Source: CAYYYG01 sp964591375 (GTDB lineage: Bacteria > Patescibacteriota > Microgenomatia > UBA1406 > GWC2-37-13). Taken from it: 29,930 bases of DNA. The notes below the pieces were generated by a model. It made no database searches. It was not told the DNA's origin and was given only the letters and a program-made list of their open reading frames with translations. This document shows, one piece after another, positions 1-7,348 of this stretch. Within the stretch, counting starts at the first letter, position 1. Each line of letters begins with the position of its first letter. The DNA lies in contig CAZQAU010000023.1 of assembly GCA_964591375.1 (NCBI GenBank), forward strand, positions 1 to 29,930, in the 5' to 3' direction. A program made the position numbers and the translations under genes.

Positions 1-47
1 ACCAGGCGGGAGAAACCATTTTTCTTGATTTTACTGTCTTCGAGCCT

Positions 48-53
48 TAGAAT
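48..53 (+). promoter_or_regulatory. -10 box of the MFS gene
   Basis: TAGAAT (5/6 match to TATAAT) ends 5 nt before the ATG at 59, which predicts a leaderless mRNA. No clear -35 box is visible. Confidence 0.45.
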
Positions 54-58
54 TACAT

Positions 59-1297
59 ATGGCTCAAACATCTATCTTCAAAAACACTCGGTTTCTATTT
101 ATTCTAATCACCGGATTTTTATCGGTACTGGGAATCGGTTTAATTATTCCTGTTATTCCGTTTATTGTGGCTCAGTATATTCCAGCTCATAAAACCAATG
201 AGATTGCTTTTTATGTCGGTTTACTGACATCACTCTATGCGTTTTGTCAGTTTTTTGCTGCTCCGGTACTGGGTGCTTTGAGTGACCGGTATGGTCGGCG
301 ACCGGTGTTACTGATATGTTTAGTCGGCTCAGCAATCGGATATTTATTATTTGGAATTGGGGGAAGTCTCGGAGTTTTATTTTTAGGACGTATTATCGAT
401 GGCTTAACCGGCGGTGATATCAGTACTGTGATGGCCTATATTGCCGATGTAACCGAGCCACAGGAAAGAGGCAGATATTTTGGTGTCGTTGGTGCAACCG
501 TAGGATTAGGTTTTATTCTTGGACCGACATTCGGCGGTCTTGTCTCTCATCTGGGTCTATCAGCTCCCATGTATTTTGCTGCTGCGATCACTCTTTTAAA
601 TGCTGCCTGGGGTTTCTTTGTTTTACCGGAAAGTCTTGCCAAAGAACATCGGATGACGGATTTTTCACTTCATCATTTAAATCCATTTGGACAGATTCAG
701 CAGGTAATGAATAATAAATTACTAAAAATGTTACTGATCATCGGGCTGTTTTATTTTTTTGCTTTTGCCCAGTTACAGGGAATTACTTCTGTATTTTTCA
801 AAGACACTCTCCATTGGACTCCGGGCAATATCGGATTTTATTTTTTGATTCTTGGTATCGGTGATATGGTCACCCAAGGATATTTAACCGGCAAATTATT
901 GCCTAAGTTTGGTGCTGTTCGTTTAGTTATTGGTGGTTTCCTGATTACCGGAATAGCGTATGCTATCAATGCTATTCTTCCTTTATTTCCCTATACGGTA
1001 TTAACATACGGATATATATTAATTTATGCATTAGGAAGTGGATTATTTGAGCCATCAATGGCAGGTTTGATTTCTCATGCTGCACCGCCACGCGAGCAGG
1101 GGAGAGTCCAGGGAGCCAGTCAGTCTCTCCAGTCGATAGCCCGTATCATCGGACCATTATTTGCTGCGTTTCTTTATCAGTTTGGACATAGTTGGCCATA
1201 CATAACATGTGTTATTCTGTCTCTTATTGGTATGATTCTTATGGTGCAGTATAAAGAAGAGATAGATAAACACGTGCATGTCACATCGGCCCACTAA
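59..1297 (+). CDS. MFS drug-efflux transporter (TetA-like, DHA1 type)
   Basis: This is a 412-residue, twelve-helix inner-membrane protein of the major facilitator superfamily, expected to export a drug in exchange for protons. Motif A (GALSDRYGRRP, residues 72-82) sits in the loop after helix 2. The antiporter motif C (GATVGLGFILGPTFGG, residues 145-160) lies in helix 5; both are typical of the tetracycline/multidrug DHA1 group, and the length is usual for it. The substrate cannot be read from sequence. The ATG at 59 follows a TAGAAT -10 box by 5 nt and has no Shine-Dalgarno site. The gene is convergent with the hydrolase at 1300, with only 2 bp between the stop codons. Confidence 0.9.
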   Translation: MAQTSIFKNTRFLFILITGFLSVLGIGLIIPVIPFIVAQYIPAHKTNEIAFYVGLLTSLYAFCQFFAAPVLGALSDRYGRRPVLLICLVGSAIGYLLFGIGGSLGVLFLGRIIDGLTGGDISTVMAYIADVTEPQERGRYFGVVGATVGLGFILGPTFGGLVSHLGLSAPMYFAAAITLLNAAWGFFVLPESLAKEHRMTDFSLHHLNPFGQIQQVMNNKLLKMLLIIGLFYFFAFAQLQGITSVFFKDTLHWTPGNIGFYFLILGIGDMVTQGYLTGKLLPKFGAVRLVIGGFLITGIAYAINAILPLFPYTVLTYGYILIYALGSGLFEPSMAGLISHAAPPREQGRVQGASQSLQSIARIIGPLFAAFLYQFGHSWPYITCVILSLIGMILMVQYKEEIDKHVHVTSAH

Positions 1298-1299
1298 TT

Positions 1300-2358
1300 T
1301 CACGGGAGATATTTTTTATAAAAATCTACCGTTCTTTGCATCGCTGTATTAAAACTACTGCCCGAAATATTATGTCCGCCGGTTGCATATTCAAACAATT
1401 TATGAGGAATTGATGTGGTATCTAACAGTTTTATTAGATCGCGGCTATATCCCACATTCACGACGGCATCATCGACTGCATGATGAACTTCGATGGCACC
1501 TTTGAGATCTTGTAAATAGTTGGTCGGTGCTACCTGTTTCCAGAAGTCACTAACGGCGCTAAACTGTCCATGTTTTTCAAAAAGTTCCCGGCGTTTTTTT
1601 TGTCTTTCGTCATCATTGGGAGGCGGTTGATAACTGGCATCACTGATCCGATATTTTTGCATGTCATCATAGGTATATACAGCGCCCGCCCAGATAACTA
1701 CAGCCGGTATTTCAGGTTTTGCGGCAAAACTGCGCATCAGTACGTTGCCGGCCATACTATGTCCCCACAAACCGATTTTTTTTGCGTTCACAAATTCGCT
1801 ATTCTGTAAAGCTGAATATGCATTCAAGGTGTCGACAATATAATCCGAACCATAATACCCACCGCCGGCTTGTCCTTCAGAATTACCATGTCCGCGCAGA
1901 TCAATTTTCAAGACAACAAAACCATTGCGTGCGATATAGTCCACATATGCTGAATATGCTGCACCGTTTGTCTGATACTGAGACGGTGGAATATAGCCAT
2001 GCACAAACACGACTGCCGGCCAGCCACCAGCCGGTTTTTCACCCGTTGGTTTAGTTAACAACGCATTGATTTTGAAACCATCGGATTGATAGCTCGTCAA
2101 ATATGAATTATATGATCCATTATTACTGATCAATTCTGTATCGTTCAGTTTGCTTTGATAGGTACGACTACGGAGATAGGGAATAGTCATATCCTGAAAG
2201 GGGAAAGGAGTAGGAGATTCTGCCATACCCGTGAATGATACTGATTGAGAAGTAGTTGAGGTTGATTGTTTTTGTGTTTCCCGGGAAGAATAAATGAGCC
2301 CTCCGGTTGCAATAACAGCGAAGATCCCCAGGGCGATAAATAATTTGTTTTTTTGCAT
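1300..2358 (-). CDS. Membrane-anchored alpha/beta hydrolase (S9/dienelactone hydrolase-like)
   Basis: This 352-residue protein has an N-terminal hydrophobic anchor (about residues 6-23), a Ser/Thr-rich linker and an alpha/beta hydrolase fold, so it should act outside the membrane. The oxyanion strand VFVHGY is at about 117-122 and DLRGHG at 153-158. The nucleophile elbow is GHSMAG with Ser201, the acid is Asp296 or Asp297 (HAVDDAVV), and the base is His329 (GGHN). This is the layout of prolyl-oligopeptidase-like esterases and peptidases; the substrate is unknown. The ATG at 2358 lies 6 nt after a TATACT -10 box. It is divergent from the serine hydrolase at 2430, sharing a 71-bp promoter region. 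Confidence 0.85.
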   Translation of the reverse strand: MQKNKLFIALGIFAVIATGGLIYSSRETQKQSTSTTSQSVSFTGMAESPTPFPFQDMTIPYLRSRTYQSKLNDTELISNNGSYNSYLTSYQSDGFKINALLTKPTGEKPAGGWPAVVFVHGYIPPSQYQTNGAAYSAYVDYIARNGFVVLKIDLRGHGNSEGQAGGGYYGSDYIVDTLNAYSALQNSEFVNAKKIGLWGHSMAGNVLMRSFAAKPEIPAVVIWAGAVYTYDDMQKYRISDASYQPPPNDDERQKKRRELFEKHGQFSAVSDFWKQVAPTNYLQDLKGAIEVHHAVDDAVVNVGYSRDLIKLLDTTSIPHKLFEYATGGHNISGSSFNTAMQRTVDFYKKYLP

Positions 2359-2364
2359 TGTATA

Positions 2365-2370
2365 AGTATA
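2365..2370 (-). promoter_or_regulatory. -10 box of the alpha/beta hydrolase gene
   Basis: On the minus strand this reads TATACT, 6 nt before the ATG at 2358. The RBBP9-like gene at 13307 has the identical hexamer and spacing. Confidence 0.5.
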
Positions 2371-2414
2371 AAAAACTTTTTGTATTTTTGGACTAGCTTT
2401 TTACCTTCAAAAAA

Positions 2415-2423
2415 TGCTATATT
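2415..2423 (+). promoter_or_regulatory. Extended -10 promoter of the serine hydrolase gene
   Basis: TGcTATATT ends 6 nt before the ATG at 2430. No -35 box stands at the right distance, and the TG extension would compensate for that. Confidence 0.55.
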
Positions 2424-2429
2424 TTTTCC

Positions 2430-3391
2430 ATGGAAGAGGCTTACGAAATTAAACATCTTGAAGTAGTAAATTACACGCCTCTTGATCTGAATCGCTTCCA
2501 TAATCATCAAAAACACTACAAAAAAAATCTTATCGTTACCTCTTTATTTGTTCTTTCCGTACTTTCGGCGGGTATCATGTTCATTCAACAACCTGCTACT
2601 CAGTCATATAAAGCCCAGGCAGCGTATACTGCCGTAACAGCGACGCCCATTCTAGCCCCTGTCGCAAACAGTATCGAAGATGAACGTGTAACTGCACCGA
2701 CTTTAGCAGAAGTGATTGAAAAAGAACTGGAAGGTACGAAAGGTACGTATGGGTTTGTCGTCAAAAACTTAAAAACTGCAGAAACATATTATCTGAACGA
2801 ACACCGTCGTTTTCAGCCTGCCAGTTTATATAAATTATGGATTATGGCCACTGTTTATGATCAGGTTCGTCAAGGTACATTAAAGCTTGATGAAATACTT
2901 ACAGATACGGTGCCTGCTTTAAATGAGCGATTTCTGATTGCGACTGAAGATGCCGAGCTGCGCGATGGAACGGTGACATTTACTGTGGCACAGGCGCTTG
3001 AGGAAATGATAACCAACTCTCACAACTATGCTTCTTTACTATTAACTTCACGGATTAAAATTTCCAATGTCGAAAAATTTTTGAAGGAACATTCTTTAAA
3101 CGAATCCTATACCGGTACACCGCCCCAAACGACTCCCTATGATATAGCACTCTTTTTTGAGATGTTGTACCACGGCGATTTAAATACTCCAGAGTATACC
3201 CGGGAAATGATCGCGTTGTTAACTCGACAGAATTTAAATACTGTGCTGCCGAAATATATTCCCGGAGATATTAAAATTGCTCATAAAACCGGTCAGCTTG
3301 ATGTCTTTGCACACGATGCGGGAATATTTTATCTGGAAACAGGGGATTATGTGATTGCCGGGCTTTCTGAAAGTCTTTCTCCACACGATGC
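2430..3391 (+). CDS. Anchored beta-lactamase/penicillin-binding-like serine hydrolase (C-terminus in gap)
   Basis: About 320 residues are visible before the N run. A short cytoplasmic stretch (1-32) precedes one membrane helix (about 33-52), an Ala/Thr-rich linker and a class A beta-lactamase-like domain. All three active-site motifs are present: SxxK (SLYK, Ser132 and Lys135), SHN in place of SDN (197-199), and HKTG (285-288). It probably acts on peptidoglycan peptides or beta-lactams at the outer face of the membrane. No convincing Glu166-type motif was identified, so carboxypeptidase-like activity is as likely as true beta-lactamase activity. An open frame can be drawn across the N run to a stop at 3497, but it depends on the arbitrary gap length; only a few tens of residues should be missing. 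Confidence 0.8.
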
Positions 3392-3491
3392 NNNNNNNNN
3401 NNNNNNNNNNNNNNNNNNNNNNNNNNNNNNNNNNNNNNNNNNNNNNNNNNNNNNNNNNNNNNNNNNNNNNNNNNNNNNNNNNNNNNNNNNN
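3392..3491. other. Assembly gap (100 N)
   Basis: This is a run of exactly 100 N, the usual placeholder for a gap of unknown length. Reading frames drawn across it are not reliable. Confidence 0.97.
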
Positions 3492-3492
3492 C

Positions 3493-3573
3493 GATAAATT
3501 TATATACTATCCCATAGTAAGAAATTTTTCTTACGAAAGTGTTTTTGCTGATCTGACAGCGAAAACTTGTTAA
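3493..3573 (+). CDS. Possible C-terminal fragment of a gene inside gap 1
   Basis: Immediately after the gap one frame is open for 26 codons and ends at TAA 3571-3573. It could be the tail of a gene in the gap or chance. It does not look like the expected C-terminus of a class A beta-lactamase fold. A near-perfect palindrome, GTAAGAAA-TT-TTTCTTAC (3517-3534), lies inside it. Confidence 0.2.
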   Translation, partial: DKFIYYPIVRNFSYESVFADLTAKTC

Positions 3574-3589
3574 GTGAAAGAGAGCGTGA

Positions 3590-3802
3590 ATGATGTTACG
3601 AATTGTTCCCGGAAGTTTATCAAAACGTCTAAGATTGCGATGGCATATTACACTAGAAAATGACGTGCCATCTACACGGTGTCGATGTCGTAATACTAGA
3701 CACTGGTCACTGAAGAATCCCACCAGTCGGTGTCCCAATGAAGCACTTGCAGACAATTCGTACGGATTCTGTAGTACTTGCGCCCAGGAATGCCGCGATT
3801 AG
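3590..3802 (+). CDS. Small Cys-rich basic protein, probable zinc-binding
   Basis: This 70-residue protein has an Arg-rich first half (KRLRLRWH near residue 12) and a Cys-rich second half. The cysteines come as CRC, RCPNE, then CSTCAQEC near the C-terminus, a spacing compatible with a small zinc finger. I do not recognise a family. The uneven composition, Cys clustering and continuous frame argue for a real gene, but the start is uncertain: tandem ATGs lie at 3590 and 3593, with only a weak purine stretch (GAGAG) upstream. The stop codon is inside a hairpin (3795-3821). The N run lies about 100 bp upstream, so its operon context is unknown. Confidence 0.5.
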   Translation: MMLRIVPGSLSKRLRLRWHITLENDVPSTRCRCRNTRHWSLKNPTSRCPNEALADNSYGFCSTCAQECRD

Positions 3803-3821
3803 GGCTTCTTGATCTAATCGC
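3795..3821 (+). terminator. Hairpin at the end of the Cys-rich ORF
   Basis: GCGATTAG (3795-3802) pairs perfectly with CTAATCGC (3814-3821) around an 11-nt loop. The TAG stop is part of the stem. No U-tract follows, so it may stabilise or punctuate the transcript rather than end it. Confidence 0.35.
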
Positions 3822-3826
3822 AAACC

Positions 3827-3916
3827 GGAGCTTAAGAAGAACTATTTTTCAAATACGTCAAGTAATTGGCGACCCCATTATGGGTACATGAGAAAAATAT
3901 AGTACTCTTAAGCTCC
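3827..3916. repeat. Long inverted repeat enclosing an inner hairpin (possible structured RNA)
   Basis: GGAGCTTAAGA (3827-3837) and TCTTAAGCTCC (3906-3916) form an 11-bp perfect inverted repeat around 68 nt. The enclosed segment contains a second hairpin built on CCCATTATGGG. No open frame of note covers it. It could be a structured RNA or a recombination remnant; no known RNA family was recognised. Confidence 0.45.
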
Positions 3917-3929
3917 ACTGATTACACCC

Positions 3930-3957
3930 TTGTCGGAGAGAAAAAATAATATATAAT
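3930..3957 (+). promoter_or_regulatory. Promoter of the micropeptide unit
   Basis: TTGTCG (3930-3935), a 16-bp spacer and a perfect TATAAT (3952-3957) predict transcription from about 3964. Unlike most promoters here it lies about 180 nt before its start codon. Confidence 0.6.
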
Positions 3958-3963
3958 ATCCTA

Positions 3964-4144
3964 TAGGAATTTATTCTTCAGATAGAGCTTCTGATTACAT
4001 GATTTCCGGCACATTTTAAACTGGGAGTTGAAAGTATACGATTTGTTTATATTCGTGGTTACACAAAAGAGGAGAGGGATTTTCTTTTTTTGTGTAACTA
4101 CGATAATCGAAACATCGTAGTTGTATAAACTTTTTGGAGGAAAC
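3964..4144 (+). promoter_or_regulatory. Structured 5' leader with two competing stems
   Basis: The predicted leader of the 36-residue ORF contains TCGTGGTTACACAAAA (4053-4068), which pairs with TTTTGTGTAACTACGA (4088-4103) over 16 positions with one G-U pair. The distal part of that second arm, AACTACGAT (4096-4104), also pairs perfectly with ATCGTAGTT (4114-4122). The two stems share an arm and cannot both form fully, which is the geometry of attenuators and riboswitches. The second stem ends 13 nt before the GGAGG ribosome site. The ligand or trigger is unknown. Confidence 0.5.
4136..4140 (+). promoter_or_regulatory. Shine-Dalgarno site of the 36-residue ORF
   Basis: GGAGG lies 4 nt before ATG 4145. 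It is the clearest ribosome-binding site in the window and decides this start. Confidence 0.65.
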
Positions 4145-4255
4145 ATGAAATACGATTTATGGCGAATTGTTCTGTTGATGGGGATTTTGATCATTATGGT
4201 TGTCATGTTCTATCAGTGGCACCAAGCCGCCCTCACATTGCCGCCGATTCCATAA
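4145..4255 (+). CDS. 36-residue membrane micropeptide
   Basis: The ORF starts MKYDLWRIVLLMG and ends LTLPPIP. It is one transmembrane helix (about residues 6-23) with a basic N-terminus and a short Trp/His-containing outer tail. Function is unknown; small single-helix proteins of this kind often act as regulators of membrane complexes or as toxins. Support for it being real comes from the GGAGG site, its own promoter (3930-3957), the structured leader and an intrinsic terminator just downstream, which together make a self-contained unit of about 350 nt. Confidence 0.6.
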   Translation: MKYDLWRIVLLMGILIIMVVMFYQWHQAALTLPPIP

Positions 4256-4274
4256 TCGCGGCATCCTGATTTAT

Positions 4275-4313
4275 TCAAGAGGAGATACAGCTTTCAACTC
4301 CTCTTGATTTTTC
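4275..4313 (+). terminator. Intrinsic terminator of the micropeptide unit
   Basis: TCAAGAGGAG (4275-4284) pairs with CTCCTCTTGA (4298-4307) over 10 bp around a 13-nt loop, and ATTTTTC follows. The octamer AAGAGGAG of the 5' arm also occurs in the leader (4067-4074), where it could compete for the 3' arm. Confidence 0.75.
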
Positions 4314-4334
4314 ATTGTTTTGATACAATTCTTG

Positions 4335-4362
4335 TTGTATTATTACACTAATTCATTACAAT
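4335..4362 (+). promoter_or_regulatory. Promoter of the 44-residue ORF/Doc pair
   Basis: TTGTAT (4335-4340), a 16-bp spacer and TACAAT (4357-4362), then 7 nt to ATG 4370. A leaderless transcript is predicted. Confidence 0.55.
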
Positions 4363-4369
4363 AAATACT

Positions 4370-4504
4370 ATGATAAAAAGTGTTAGCAAAATTCTGGTAC
4401 GGTTGTTCTCGGGGCAGCAACGCCGTGAAGAACAGACAAAAAAATACGCTCAGGAAGCGATTCATAAATATAAAGATACCCTGCGTAAGCTGGCTCATGA
4501 ATGA
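4370..4504 (+). CDS. 44-residue helical protein, candidate antitoxin or partner of the Doc-like toxin
   Basis: This is a short, basic, probably all-helical protein (MIKSVSKILVRLFSG, then a Lys/Glu/Gln-rich helix ending KLAHE). It has no recognised family and is shorter than Phd. Its TGA stop (4502-4504) overlaps the ATG (4501-4503) of the Doc-like gene in an ATGA junction, so the two are translationally coupled. In the P1 phd-doc operon the antitoxin also precedes and overlaps doc, so position alone suggests an antitoxin role; this is inference. Its promoter places the -10 box 7 nt before the ATG. Confidence 0.6.
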   Translation: MIKSVSKILVRLFSGQQRREEQTKKYAQEAIHKYKDTLRKLAHE

Positions 4505-4932
4505 TGAAATACAACTATTTATCGATTAACGATTTTCAGGTTATTTGCACGATTCTTCATAATTTTTTCGAAGATTTTCCCGATCCCAGTCCCGACTATG
4601 GCATGAGTGATTTTACAAAACTCGACATGATCATCAATGCGCCCCGACAGACTTTTGGCGGGCAGGACTTATACCCGGATATATTTCATAAAGGCGCCTG
4701 CTATTTATACTTTATCAATAAATTTCATCCGTTTAACAATGGTAATAAACGCATCTCCATTGTCGCCACCTATGTTTTCCTGCGTTACAATGGCTTAGTC
4801 TTATTCGTTGATAACGAAACACTTTATACCTTTGCACGTCAGATTGCTGAGTCTCAAAATCATCAGGAAGAGGATTTCAAAAAAGTGACGGAATTTTTGC
4901 AACAGTTTAGTCAAAAACCCGCGAATACGTGA
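4501..4932 (+). CDS. Doc/Fic-family toxin (death-on-curing type)
   Basis: This 143-residue protein has the size and layout of Doc (P1 Doc is 126 residues). PRQTFGGQDLYPDIFHKGA (residues 48-66) matches the Doc substrate-side region, and the Fic motif is HPFNNGNKR (76-84) with catalytic His76. Doc phosphorylates EF-Tu, whereas classic Fic proteins AMPylate targets; the GNKR ending favours the Doc branch. The motif has Asn80 where classic Fic/Doc motifs have Asp or Glu to hold Mg2+. Asn also occurs in chromosomal death-on-curing relatives, so activity cannot be excluded. The gene overlaps the 44-residue ORF by 4 nt and is followed after 38 nt by DUF2207 with its own promoter. Confidence 0.85.
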   Translation: MMKYNYLSINDFQVICTILHNFFEDFPDPSPDYGMSDFTKLDMIINAPRQTFGGQDLYPDIFHKGACYLYFINKFHPFNNGNKRISIVATYVFLRYNGLVLFVDNETLYTFARQIAESQNHQEEDFKKVTEFLQQFSQKPANT

Positions 4933-4955
4933 TATCTGTAACAATTGGAAAAAAT

Positions 4956-4964
4956 TGTTAAGAT
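4956..4964 (+). promoter_or_regulatory. Extended -10 promoter of the DUF2207 gene
   Basis: TGtTAAGAT ends 6 nt before ATG 4971, the same spacing as the promoters at 2415 and 17418. Confidence 0.5.
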
Positions 4965-4970
4965 ATATAT

Positions 4971-7064
4971 ATGAAAATTATTCGGACTACGTTACTTACT
5001 TTAGCATTACTCATTTTTATTGCTCCTTATTCACACGCACAAACTTCAGAACGTATTCTGTCATTTGACTCTTATATTCGTATTCAAAAAGATTCCAGCA
5101 TTATTGTAGATGAACAGATTGTCGTATCGGCAAACGGTACTGACATTCGGCATGGTATCTATCGTGACATTCCCACGACATACCGCAATGCTTTATTCTT
5201 TACTATCCGGAAGCCGATTGAGATTTTAGGCGTGAAAAAAAACGGCATGGATGAGCCATATCATACAGAGCAGCAGGGGAATAATACCCGTATTTATGTC
5301 GGTGATGCCAAAACATTAATATCACCGGGAGAATATATTTATAGCATTCAATACAAGACACAAAAGCAGCTGGGATATTTTGAAAAATACGATGAACTCT
5401 ATTGGAATGTGACGGGAAATGACTGGAATTTCCCCATTGATTCAGCGGCGGTCCGGATTGTATTTCCACCCGGTGTTTTACCAAATAGTATCAACGCGGT
5501 CGGGTATATTGGAGCCAGCGGATCAAAAGACACCAATGTCATTCAATCGGCAGCAAGAGCGACATCGGCCGGGACATCAATACAACTAACTTCTTCTAGA
5601 CCGTTGGGATCACATGAAGGATTAACCGTTGCCGTTAATTGGCCGAAAGGGTATGTCGATATCCCTACACAGTCACAAAACATACAATCATTGTTTCTGG
5701 ATAATTTTGCGACAGTCTTTTCATTTTTATTGTTCTTAACGGCCGCCGTTGGCTACTACCTGTTTTGGTCGCGGGAGGGAAAAGACCGCCATGTTCCCTC
5801 GGTAACAGTCGTTCAGTTTAATCCACCTGAAGGTATGACGCCAGCGCAGGTACGATTTATCGATCAAATGGGCACTTTCGATAATCAGGCCGTCGCCGCC
5901 AATCTTATTCACATGGCGGTTGCAGGATATATCACTATTCATGAAAACAAAACATATCATTTTGTAAAACGCACTGGTAAAGCCCCCGACGATTTACCCG
6001 CTGAAGAAAAACTAATTTATATGTCCATGTTCCCTGATACAAATCCCATCAGTACAGATAACGAAAATATGGCAGACTTTTCAAAATTAAAAAAGGTTCA
6101 GCTGAACATTAAAAATCCATTACTGAAAACCGTTACCGGTCCCATGATGAATCAGCTTGAAGAAGCAGTGAAGAATTTCGCCGTCGAACAGGATACTCCC
6201 GATCAGTTTACGTTTAAATATTCTAATCATTATCGTGTTCGTAAATTATTCACCTCCGTTGAAGAGTATTTTAAGGAAATAGGAAAGCGGATGATTATCG
6301 CTAATACTAAATATGTCTGGTATGGGATTGTGATACTCGTTTTAATAGCCGTCGTTAATGTTATCAATACTTTATTCAATAACGCACCGCAGGCTTTATT
6401 TTTTATGTTTTTTGGTATTTTCTGGAATGGAGTTACATCTCTTTTTGTGGCTGCAGCGGCCGGATCCTTAATTTCCGGCATCAAAAATAAACGTCGAACC
6501 GAGCTGTTTTCCGGAATTGCGCTCAGTATATTTCTCATTCCATTTGTAGGAATAGGAGCTTTTACATTATTCTCAGCCCTCGGACTTTTTGGGATGATTG
6601 CCTTTATCGGCACGCTTTTTATCACCGTCGCATCGTTTCACGCGCTCAAGCGGCGGACTGATGATGCACGCTTAATTCAAAATCACATTGATGGTTTCAA
6701 ATTGTTTCTTTCCAAAGCACAGCAGCGATATATAGAAAAAATTCAGAATGATCTTCCTGCTAAATTTTCTATGTATGAAAAATTTTTACCGTATGCGATC
6801 GCCTTAAACGTAGAACCTCAATGGTCGGCCCAGTTTAAATCAACCATCGAACAGATGAATCGGGAGAATATTAATACCACGCCGAACTGGTATACCGGAT
6901 CACACTGGGTAAGTACCGGCGGTGCACTGACTGCTTCATCGTTTGCATCAGCGTTCAGCAGCTCAATTGGCTCCGCAACGGTCAATCCATCATCGTCTTC
7001 GGGTTCTTCCGGTGGCGGGTCATCGGGTGGTGGGGGAGGCGGCGGCGGCGGGGGAGGATGGTAA
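4971..7064 (+). CDS. DUF2207 membrane protein with Gly-rich tail
   Basis: This 697-residue protein has a signal peptide (1 to about 23, ending SHAQ) and an extracellular DUF2207 beta-domain to about 230 (recognisable by YRDIPTTYR and WNVTGNDWNFPID). One helix follows at about 243-265, then a cytoplasmic region to about 445 and a helix bundle (about 447-465, 473-500 and 513-560). A final soluble region leads into a Ser-rich stretch and a tail of about 20 residues that is nearly all Gly and ends in Trp. This architecture and the Gly-rich end are typical of the family, whose function is unknown. Its last 45 nt overlap the opposite-strand gene ending at 7020. Confidence 0.88.
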   Translation: MKIIRTTLLTLALLIFIAPYSHAQTSERILSFDSYIRIQKDSSIIVDEQIVVSANGTDIRHGIYRDIPTTYRNALFFTIRKPIEILGVKKNGMDEPYHTEQQGNNTRIYVGDAKTLISPGEYIYSIQYKTQKQLGYFEKYDELYWNVTGNDWNFPIDSAAVRIVFPPGVLPNSINAVGYIGASGSKDTNVIQSAARATSAGTSIQLTSSRPLGSHEGLTVAVNWPKGYVDIPTQSQNIQSLFLDNFATVFSFLLFLTAAVGYYLFWSREGKDRHVPSVTVVQFNPPEGMTPAQVRFIDQMGTFDNQAVAANLIHMAVAGYITIHENKTYHFVKRTGKAPDDLPAEEKLIYMSMFPDTNPISTDNENMADFSKLKKVQLNIKNPLLKTVTGPMMNQLEEAVKNFAVEQDTPDQFTFKYSNHYRVRKLFTSVEEYFKEIGKRMIIANTKYVWYGIVILVLIAVVNVINTLFNNAPQALFFMFFGIFWNGVTSLFVAAAAGSLISGIKNKRRTELFSGIALSIFLIPFVGIGAFTLFSALGLFGMIAFIGTLFITVASFHALKRRTDDARLIQNHIDGFKLFLSKAQQRYIEKIQNDLPAKFSMYEKFLPYAIALNVEPQWSAQFKSTIEQMNRENINTTPNWYTGSHWVSTGGALTASSFASAFSSSIGSATVNPSSSSGSSGGGSSGGGGGGGGGGGW

Positions 7065-7346
7065 ACTACTGCTTATCGTTGGAATTATATGAATAGGAAA
7101 CTCCTCATGTACTAACATTAATGCCTTTTCCTGTTGGATGACTTTATATCCTGAATGACTGAGTTCTTCCGACAAAGACTGATATATTTCCGCATTTGAA
7201 TAATAGTTTTTAAGATCGGGATGCAGAGAGATTGATATGGTTATAGTTTTTCCTTCCAAGATATTAATCTCCAACAATAAATGTTGAGCCCATCGTTCGA
7301 TAGCAAGGTTTATCTCAGCAATAGTTGACTGCAGGTTTTTATTCAT
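7020..7346 (-). CDS. Small hypothetical protein, tail antisense to the DUF2207 gene
   Basis: This 108-residue soluble protein begins with an amphipathic helix (AEINLAIERWAQHLLLEI) followed by what looks like alternating strands and helices. No family is recognised. Its last 15 codons are read antisense to the Gly-rich tail of DUF2207 and give a Ser/Pro/Ala-rich end. It starts 2 nt after the stop of the 76-residue membrane ORF upstream and has no ribosome-binding site of its own, which suggests coupled translation. Confidence 0.55.
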   Translation of the reverse strand: MNKNLQSTIAEINLAIERWAQHLLLEINILEGKTITISISLHPDLKNYYSNAEIYQSLSEELSHSGYKVIQQEKALMLVHEEFPIHIIPTISSSLPSSPAAAASPTTR

Positions 7347-7348
7347 AG

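Noticed and set aside
1570..2054. Plus-strand ORFs of 79 and 111 codons inside the alpha/beta hydrolase gene
   Set aside because: They are antisense to a well-supported catalytic domain and have no promoter or family signal.
3355..3573. 72-codon plus-strand ORF running across the first N run
   Set aside because: Continuity through the gap is an artefact of the placeholder length; only the part after the gap is kept, at low confidence.
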